From: Bartonella bacilliformis Ver097
Lineage (GTDB): Bacteria; Pseudomonadota; Alphaproteobacteria; Rhizobiales; Rhizobiaceae
Assembly (NCBI RefSeq): GCF_000709795.1
Contig: NZ_KL503802.1
Span: forward strand, 62,001-126,000
Direction of reading: 5' to 3'
Length of the DNA: 64,000 nucleotides
Shown: piece by piece, positions 57,916-64,000 of the stretch
Layout: every line of letters starts with the position of its first letter
How positions within the stretch are numbered: position 1 is the first letter of the stretch
The notes under the pieces: model-generated
What the model saw: only the letters and a program-made list of their open reading frames with translations
The model's database searches: none
What the model was told of the DNA's origin: nothing
Position numbers and translations under genes: made by a program

Positions 57916-59226
57916 CTAAAGAATAAAACGAGAAAGATCGACATCAGAAGCAAGTTCACCTACAGATTGTCTGACATAAGTAGCATCTACTTTAAATGAG
58001 GTACCGGCTTTATCAGGTGCTGTAAAAGAAATTTCATCTAAAACGCGTTCCATCACTGTTTGCAAACGACGGGCTCCAATGTTTTCAATCCTTGCATTTA
58101 AATCAACAGCAATATCAGCTAAAGTATCAATAGCATCGTCAGTAATTTCTAAATGCACATCTTCTGTTGCCATTAAAGCAATATATTGCTTAATCAAACT
58201 GGCCTCAGGCTCAGTAAGAATACGCCGTAAATCTTCTTTCGTTAAAGCATTTAACTCCACACGAATAGGCAAACGACCTTGCAGCTCTGGCAATAAATCA
58301 GATGGCTTAGATACGTGAAATGCACCAGAAGCAATGAAGAGAATGTGATCTGTTTTTATCTGCCCATATTTGGTAGCAACTATTGTTCCTTCAACCAAAG
58401 GCAAAAGATCTCGTTGCACTCCCTCACGCGAGATAGCAGCACCAGCTCCGCTATCTTGAGTCGCAATTTTGTCAATTTCATCAATAAAAACAATCCCATC
58501 ATTTTCAGTAATGGACAATGCTTCTTGAATAATTTGATCTTGATCAAGAAGCTTTTCAGATTCATCATCAATTAATGGTTTGAAAGCATCCTTTACTGTT
58601 GTTTTACGTATTTTTGTACGACCACCAATCTTACCAAAAATATCTGACAAATTCATAATGCCCATTTGTGCACCTGGCATACCAGGAATATCAAAAGTTG
58701 GTGCACTATTACTGCTATTATTAGCTACTTCAATCTCAATTTCTTTGTCATCCAATTCGCCTGCACGCAATTTCTGACGAAAACTGTCACGTGTAGCAGG
58801 ACTTGCCGTTTTCCCAACAAGAGCCTCTAAAACCCGCTCTTCAGCATTAATATGCGCTCTTTCTTGCACCTCATCGCGTTTTTTTTCACGCACAAGAGAA
58901 ATTGCTATTTCAACAAGATCACGAATAATCTGTTCAACATCACGTCCGACATAACCAACTTCTGTAAATTTAGTAGCTTCTACTTTCACAAAAGGCGCCC
59001 CAGCAAGTTTCGCCAATCGACGTGCTATCTCTGTTTTACCGACTCCTGTTGGTCCTATCATCAAAATATTTTTTGGCATCACTTCTTCACGTATCTGCCC
59101 TTCAAGTTGTTGTCGGCGCCACCGATTGCGCAATGCAATAGCAACAGAACGCTTCGCATCCTTTTGGCCGATAATAAAACGATCAAGTTCAGAAACAATT
59201 TCACGAGGGGAAAACACAACGCACAT
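57916..59226 (-). CDS. hslU: ATP-dependent protease ATPase subunit HslU
   Basis: 436 aa AAA+ unfoldase. It starts [20 protein letters not shown] after a few residues; Walker A is [20 protein letters not shown]; the pore loop is GYVGRD; Walker B is [17 protein letters not shown]; the end is [10 protein letters not shown], whose C-terminal tail inserts into HslV. The start ATG at 59226 follows directly on the hslV stop (59227-59229); a GTG three codons later is an alternative. It forms the HslUV protease for heat-shock proteolysis. Confidence 0.97.
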   Translation of the reverse strand: MCVVFSPREIVSELDRFIIGQKDAKRSVAIALRNRWRRQQLEGQIREEVMPKNILMIGPTGVGKTEIARRLAKLAGAPFVKVEATKFTEVGYVGRDVEQIIRDLVEIAISLVREKKRDEVQERAHINAEERVLEALVGKTASPATRDSFRQKLRAGELDDKEIEIEVANNSSNSAPTFDIPGMPGAQMGIMNLSDIFGKIGGRTKIRKTTVKDAFKPLIDDESEKLLDQDQIIQEALSITENDGIVFIDEIDKIATQDSGAGAAISREGVQRDLLPLVEGTIVATKYGQIKTDHILFIASGAFHVSKPSDLLPELQGRLPIRVELNALTKEDLRRILTEPEASLIKQYIALMATEDVHLEITDDAIDTLADIAVDLNARIENIGARRLQTVMERVLDEISFTAPDKAGTSFKVDATYVRQSVGELASDVDLSRFIL

Positions 59227-59808
59227 TTAAATAACTTTCTCCAAAGAAGATGACTCTGTATCCAATGTTTCAATGGTAAAATTGTCATTGGTATAAACAC
59301 AAATTTCAGCAGCAATATTCATGGCTTTACGTGCAATAGCTTCTGCATCTAAATCCATATCCATAAGTGCCCGCGCAGCTGACAGAGCAAAATTACCCCC
59401 AGAACCAATCGCCATAATCCCATCTCTGGGTTCTAACACATCACCAAGACCTGTTAAAACTAAGGTTGTTTTTTTATCAGCTACAAGCATCATTGCCTCA
59501 AGACGACGCAAATAGCGATCAGTACGCCAATCTTTTGCAAGTTCTACACATGCACGCATAAGCTGATCAGGATACTGATCAAGCTTCATTCCTAATCGTT
59601 CTAACAATGTGAAAGCATCAGCTGTAGCCCCTGCAAAACCAGCAATAACTGTTCCATCTTTCCCAAGACGACGCACTTTTCGTGCATTGTTTTTCATAAT
59701 TGTTTGCCCAAGCGAAACCTGACCATCACCAGCTATAACAACTTTGCTACCTTTTCGTACAGTGATAATAGTTGTCCCATACATTGTATCAGGTTTATGT
59801 TCTTTCAT
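59227..59808 (-). CDS. hslV: ATP-dependent protease proteolytic subunit HslV
   Basis: 193 aa, Ntn-hydrolase. A short propeptide ([11 protein letters not shown]) is followed by Thr12 of [20 protein letters not shown], the nucleophile exposed after processing; [14 protein letters not shown] and the sodium-site region are conserved. It has AAGGAG 6 nt before the ATG at 59808. It partners HslU, encoded immediately downstream. The 200-nt upstream region lies between hslV and the divergent asparaginase relic. Confidence 0.97.
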   Translation of the reverse strand: MKEHKPDTMYGTTIITVRKGSKVVIAGDGQVSLGQTIMKNNARKVRRLGKDGTVIAGFAGATADAFTLLERLGMKLDQYPDQLMRACVELAKDWRTDRYLRRLEAMMLVADKKTTLVLTGLGDVLEPRDGIMAIGSGGNFALSAARALMDMDLDAEAIARKAMNIAAEICVYTNDNFTIETLDTESSSLEKVI

Positions 59809-60008
59809 AAACTACTCCTTAATATTACTTCCCTTCATTAGATATAAAATCTAACCACCAATGTCTCTATTTAAGAACATACACTAAAAAACACAAAGAC
59901 TAAGCATCTCTCAATTTATTTGAATCAGAGACAATGACATAATTGTTGTTCATTCAAATTATTGCCAAATAACTCTTGTCAACAGCATGTATTGCTAACA
60001 GGAAAATT

Positions 60009-60943
60009 ATGAGAAAGATAGCAATAGAAACATTGGATGGAACAATTGAAATGGCAACGGATAGCTGCGGAAAAATGCAGCCAATTGTAACCTCAGATGC
60101 ACTAATTAATAATATTCCTGGTTTTAAAAATATTGCTTATATTCATGCGTAAACACTAATACAATTGCCAAGTGAATTTCTATCTTTTAAGGTCCTTTTT
60201 GATACAATAGAGTGGGCAACACAAAAAATCAAGGCTGGTGCAGATGGTATTGTTTTAACACACTGATACATTAGATAAAGACAGCTTTCTTCTTTCTCTT
60301 TATTGGAATAAACTTGAACCTCTCGTGTAACTGGTGCTATGCGTACACCCATTGACGCAAGTGCTTACGGCCCTGCTAACCTTTTGGTTGCGATTGACCA
60401 ACGAAGCCGTAACAAAAGTGTCTTAGTTGTGATGAATGACACAATTCATTCACCTTACTGGGTACAGAAAAGCCATACCATCAAAGTAGAAATATTTCAA
60501 TCAGGTCCAGCAGGAACTTTAGGAATAATTTTAGAAGGAAATTTTTTTACTTTAATACCCAATTTTTCCCAACAACTTTCGAGCGTCCTCACAATCATGA
60601 CTACCAAGTAGCACTCTTATATTCCTTTTTATCGTCTGACACAAACCTCATAAAATTTTGTCTCGAAAGCAGACATTATGCAGGTCTCGTTATAGCTGGT
60701 TTCAGTTCAAGTCATTGCAATTTTCAAGAAGCCGATATTGTACGACACTATGCCCCTAAAATACCAACCATCATCGCGAACTGCTCTCATGATGGCTCAA
60801 CTACCCGTACAACCTACGGCTACAAAAAAGGTTCAGAAATCGATATGATTGCTTCTGGTGTTCTGATGTCTGGCTAGTTATCAGCATTAAAAGTGCGTTT
60901 ATTTTTATGGGCTTTTTGGGCACAAGGTTTATCGAAAGAATAA
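60009..60943 (+). pseudogene. Decayed L-asparaginase gene (ansA type)
   Basis: Asparaginase-like sequence continues over about 930 nt but in several frames with many stops. It opens at ATG 60009 with KIAIETLDGTIEMATDSCGK and stops at 60150. Frame-shifted segments then read KIKAGADGIVLTH, MRTPIDASAYGPANLLVAID (60339), VVMNDTIHSPYWVQKSHTIK, FQSGPAGTLGIILEGNFFTL, YAGLVIAGF, and at the end DMIASGVLMSG and GLSKE-stop (60941-60943). ADGIVLTHGTDT and the NDTIHSPYWVQK block are type I/II asparaginase landmarks. One internal frame (60339-60611, 90 codons) remains open but cannot make an enzyme. Confidence 0.85.
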
Positions 60944-61119
60944 ATTAGTATACATTGAAATGATTGAACTATCAGCTAAACAATATATTAAAAGAAAATG
61001 GGCTCAATAAAAGCTTTTTGAAAAAATAAGAACCGTCTTTTCATTTCCAATTATTGCCACTATCAAAACAACACCTCGGCAAAAGAAATTCTTAGCCAAT
61101 AACAATGATTGAGATCTCT

Positions 61120-62103
61120 ATGTCAAAAATTGATCAAGAAGATGACCTGATCCGGTGCATGTATGAGAAATATTCTCCTTATAAAGTCTTCACTGCACAA
61201 GAATGGTCTCAATTTCGCGCAGATACACCACTGACTTTAACCTTTGATGAAATTAAAAATTTACGATCACTTGATGATCCTGTCGACCTTGAAGAAGTGC
61301 AACGCATTTACCTCTCTTTGGCGCGTTTGCTATCATATCATGTTGAAACCATACAGAATCTATTCCAAAAGCATCAACAATTTTTACATCAAGAAAAGAC
61401 AAAAAAAAATCCCTTTATCATTGGTATTTCTGGCTCTGTTGCAGTAGGAAAATCAACAACTGCACGTATTCTGCAAGAACTTCTGAAACGTTGGGCATTC
61501 AATCTGAAAGTCGATTTAGTCACGACTGATGGTTTTCTCTATCCTAATGCTGTATTGCAGAAAAAAAATCGCATGAATCGTAAAGGATTTCCTGATTCTT
61601 ACGACATTAAAAAATTATTGCATTTTCTTTCTGCTATAAAAGCCGGCATTAGCAAGGTCAGTGCACCACTTTATTCACATATAACCTATGATGTATTAGA
61701 AGACCAAGAGGTTATCATTGACCGTCCTGATATTTTAATTGTTGAAGGTGTCAATGTGCTTCAAGTCAATCGTTTTCCTAATGATAAAAGAATTGTGCCT
61801 TTTGTATCAGATTTTTTTGATTTTTCGATCTATGTGGATGCTGAAACAGATATGATTCGCCACTGGTATCTGGAACGTTTCAAACGTTTACGTAAAACAG
61901 CTTTTCAAAATTCTGAATCCTATTTTTATAGTTACACACTATTAAGTGAAGAAGAAGCTTTAAAAATTGCTGAAAATATTTGGCGTACAATTAATCTAAA
62001 AAATTTACAAGAAAACATATTGCCAACACGATCCCGAGCTGACCTCATTCTACGAAAGGGAAAAAACCATTTAGTCGAATATGTCGCACTTCGAAAACTA
62101 TAA
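61120..62103 (+). CDS. coaA: Pantothenate kinase, type I (CoaA)
   Basis: 327 aa from the ATG at 61120 (GAGA upstream); an ATG at 61105 would add five residues and is possible. The P-loop is [60 protein letters not shown] and [12 protein letters not shown] are all CoaA hallmarks. It phosphorylates pantothenate, the first step of coenzyme A synthesis, and is feedback inhibited by CoA in the E. coli homologue. A 176-nt spacer separates it from the asparaginase relic. Confidence 0.96.
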   Translation: MSKIDQEDDLIRCMYEKYSPYKVFTAQEWSQFRADTPLTLTFDEIKNLRSLDDPVDLEEVQRIYLSLARLLSYHVETIQNLFQKHQQFLHQEKTKKNPFIIGISGSVAVGKSTTARILQELLKRWAFNLKVDLVTTDGFLYPNAVLQKKNRMNRKGFPDSYDIKKLLHFLSAIKAGISKVSAPLYSHITYDVLEDQEVIIDRPDILIVEGVNVLQVNRFPNDKRIVPFVSDFFDFSIYVDAETDMIRHWYLERFKRLRKTAFQNSESYFYSYTLLSEEEALKIAENIWRTINLKNLQENILPTRSRADLILRKGKNHLVEYVALRKL

Positions 62104-62115
62104 AGGCCGAAAAAT

Positions 62116-63489
62116 ATGCAGCAATACCAAATCAACTTTACTTCAAAACGTGCGGACAACAGCTGTCCTATCTTCTTAGTGCGCCCAAAAAATCTTAATG
62201 ATTTATCATTTAGTTCATCAACAACTGCGTGGATGAAAGTTAATGATTTTACTGGAAAAACAGGACAAATATTATTTGTGCCTCATGAAACAGGAACATT
62301 AAAAAAAGTTTTATTTGGGCTTGGCAATGATGAAGAGCCTTTCATCACTGGACTTATTGCGAAACACCTGCCCACGGGCCATTGGCATTTAGAAGGAATG
62401 GCAGCAAATGAAATGAATAGCTATCTGGGATTAGCCTTAGGAAGCTATCAATTTAACCGTTATCACCAAAACCCCTCTTCCAAACAATTATCAATCCATG
62501 TCAATAATGTCATTAATCTCGACGAACTCAAACGCATTTTTGAAACTGTCTTTTTTGTTCGTGATCTCATTAATTGCCCTGCAAATGATATGAATCCTGA
62601 AACCCTGGAAACAGTAACACGCCAACTGGGAAAAATCTACAATGCTCATGTGACAAGCATTTGTGGAGATGAGCTTTTAACACAAAATTTTCCAATGATT
62701 CATGCCGTAGGACGAGCAAGCAATATCGCACCACGACTCATTGAACTACAGTGGGGACAAGAAAATCACCCAAAAATAACATTAGTTGGTAAAGGTGTAA
62801 CTTTTGATACTGGAGGATTGGACATTAAATCAGCCAACAACATGCTGCTCATGAAAAAAGATATGGGGGGAGGAGCACATGTTTTAGGACTAGCTAAACT
62901 TATCATGGATGCACAACTGCCTGTTCGTTTACAAATTTTGATTCCAGCTGTTGAAAACGCAATTTCTGCTAATGCCTTCCGACCAGGCGATATTCTTCAA
63001 AGTCGTAAAGGTTTAAGTGTTGAAGTTGGCAATACAGATGCTGAAGGTCGACTTGTTCTTGCTGATGCACTCACTTATGGTGATGAAAAAAGCCCTCAAT
63101 TTATGATTTGCATGGCAACTTTAACAGGAGCTGCTCGCGTAGCATTAGGTCCAGACCTTCCTGCATTTTATTGTCACGATCCCCTATGGGCACAGGAGAT
63201 TTCTCAATCTGCTCACTCTGTTGCTGATCCTCTTTGGCAAATGCCTTTTTGGAAGCCTTATAAGGAGAAATTATCATCACAGATTGCTGATCTCAATAAC
63301 ACAACGGGTGACAGCTTCGCTGGCTCTATAACTGCTGCTTTATTTCTTAACTATTTTGTTGAAAAAGCTGAACATTTTGCTCATTTTGATCTTTTTGGGT
63401 GGGTGCCAAAAGAAAAACCAGGCTATCCTGCTGGTGGCACAGCACAAGCTATACGCGCTCTTTATGAACTTTTTAAAAATAAACTATAA
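62116..63489 (+). CDS. M17 family leucyl aminopeptidase
   Basis: 457 aa. The catalytic M17 domain has LVGKGVTFDTGGLDIKSANN (catalytic Lys and Asp), MKKDMGGGAHVLGLAK, and the signature NTDAEGRLVLADALTYGDEK with metal-binding Asp/Glu and the catalytic Arg. The N-terminal domain is diverged and shorter than in E. coli PepA, closer to the PepB-like alphaproteobacterial form. Cytosolic two-zinc aminopeptidase. It is 12 nt after coaA and upstream of the NlpC/P60-type gene, a pairing frequent in alphaproteobacteria. Confidence 0.93.
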   Translation: MQQYQINFTSKRADNSCPIFLVRPKNLNDLSFSSSTTAWMKVNDFTGKTGQILFVPHETGTLKKVLFGLGNDEEPFITGLIAKHLPTGHWHLEGMAANEMNSYLGLALGSYQFNRYHQNPSSKQLSIHVNNVINLDELKRIFETVFFVRDLINCPANDMNPETLETVTRQLGKIYNAHVTSICGDELLTQNFPMIHAVGRASNIAPRLIELQWGQENHPKITLVGKGVTFDTGGLDIKSANNMLLMKKDMGGGAHVLGLAKLIMDAQLPVRLQILIPAVENAISANAFRPGDILQSRKGLSVEVGNTDAEGRLVLADALTYGDEKSPQFMICMATLTGAARVALGPDLPAFYCHDPLWAQEISQSAHSVADPLWQMPFWKPYKEKLSSQIADLNNTTGDSFAGSITAALFLNYFVEKAEHFAHFDLFGWVPKEKPGYPAGGTAQAIRALYELFKNKL

Positions 63490-63637
63490 GATAAATGATT
63501 TATCAAAACCTAAAATTATATAAAATCAAAGTAATATTGTAATCCTGCCTTTAAAAGAAATGATAACATAACATTTATATCAAAAAAACATCAACATAAC
63601 TTACTGTTCTGTTTTTTAAAAATGAAAGGTAACTTAG

Positions 63638-64000
63638 ATGGAACATAAAGATCCGCGGTTATACGCATTCAGAGATGATCTTGCAGACCAACGCCTTGAG
63701 CAAGAAGTCACTGCCAAACGCTTCGTTCAAGGAGAAAAAAAGCGTGTTGGTGTAACTGTTGCTGGTTTGTTCAAAGATAAAAGTACAACAAGCGAAATGC
63801 AAACGGAGTGTCTTTTCGGGGAGGAGCTCTTGATATTTGAACAAGGGAAAACTCGGTCATGGGGTCAGTCGCTCAAAGATGGCTATGTAGGTTACATTGA
63901 TACACAAGCTCTTGAGACACCAACAACAAAACAAACGCACATCGTTTCTGTGCCGCGAACCTTTCAGTATTCACAAGCTGAACTACGCAGCCCTGTAAAA
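63638..64000 (+). CDS. N-terminal part of an NlpC/P60 (C40) family peptidase, cut by window end
   Basis: An open frame from the ATG at 63638 (AAAGGT 7 nt upstream) runs to the window end (121 codons). It begins MEHKDPRLYAFRDDLADQRL, then a bacterial SH3-like region (TECLFGEELLIFEQGKTRSW followed by GQSLKDGYVGYIDTQAL). This N-terminal layout is that of alphaproteobacterial C40 peptidases (dipeptidyl endopeptidases of peptidoglycan turnover), which often follow the M17 aminopeptidase gene. The catalytic Cys/His domain would lie beyond the window, so the call is an inference from the N-terminus and context. Confidence 0.75.
   Translation, partial: MEHKDPRLYAFRDDLADQRLEQEVTAKRFVQGEKKRVGVTVAGLFKDKSTTSEMQTECLFGEELLIFEQGKTRSWGQSLKDGYVGYIDTQALETPTTKQTHIVSVPRTFQYSQAELRSPVK

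Noticed and set aside
60339-60611. A 90-codon open frame that could be listed as a hypothetical gene
   Set aside because: It is the middle of the decayed asparaginase gene, with family sequence continuing on both sides in other frames.
1-64000. CRISPR arrays, tRNA genes, rRNA genes, insertion sequences, phage or integrase genes
   Set aside because: None were recognised on either strand. The repeated elements found are confined to the hbp upstream boxes and porin paralogues.

Overview
The window is AT-rich alphaproteobacterial chromosome and almost certainly comes from Bartonella (Hyphomicrobiales). The evidence is: a tandem cluster of Omp25/Omp31-type porins of the kind described as hemin-binding proteins (Hbp) in Bartonella; rhizobial-type gene orders (miaB-phoH-ybeY-corC-lnt, rimP-nusA-ylxR-infB-rbfA-truB-rpsO-pnp, dnaX-ybaB-recR); a rhizobial-type DnaX lacking the zinc cysteines; and signs of genome decay (pseudogenes, long degenerate spacers). 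Identifications rest on reading the translated sequence; no database search was run.

Layout. 1-6.5 kb: the probable start of waaA, a DUF374 lysophospholipid acyltransferase-like gene, DUF4170, an inositol-monophosphatase/CysQ-type phosphatase, pmbA, rsmD, a RluB-type pseudouridine synthase with a long basic tail, and tadA. 6.8-9.7 kb: ileS. 9.9-14.9 kb: three intact hbp-type porin genes, each with its own terminator and upstream box, then a short secreted ORF that shares the box, a frameshifted porin relic and a degenerate block. 14.9-20 kb: RNase D-like gene, M20 peptidase, mutM, M29 aminopeptidase, SleB-type cell-wall hydrolase. 20.3-25.7 kb: pstSCAB-phoU. 25.9-32.2 kb: gshB, a MoeB/ThiF-like E1 enzyme, yejBEF (no yejA nearby), and a membrane-anchored cytochrome c.

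32.3-43.9 kb: kdsB, the SRP RNA gene, dnaX-ybaB-recR, tsaB-rimI-miaB-phoH-ybeY-corC-lnt. 44-56.8 kb: XRE regulator, metK, trmB, then the transcription/translation superoperon rimP-nusA-ylxR-infB-rbfA-truB, rpsO and pnp. 56.9-64 kb: RsmC-like methyltransferase, hslVU, a decayed L-asparaginase gene, coaA, an M17 leucyl aminopeptidase, and the start of an NlpC/P60-type gene cut by the window end.

Most of the window is housekeeping; I found no clearly new defence, mobile or biosynthetic system. The observations most worth a second look are the hbp array with its shared promoter box and relics, a promoter-plus-terminator arrangement ahead of rimP that looks like an attenuator, an lnt gene with no ordinary start codon at the position homology requires, a structured rpsO leader, and a MoeB-like enzyme that has lost its zinc ligands.
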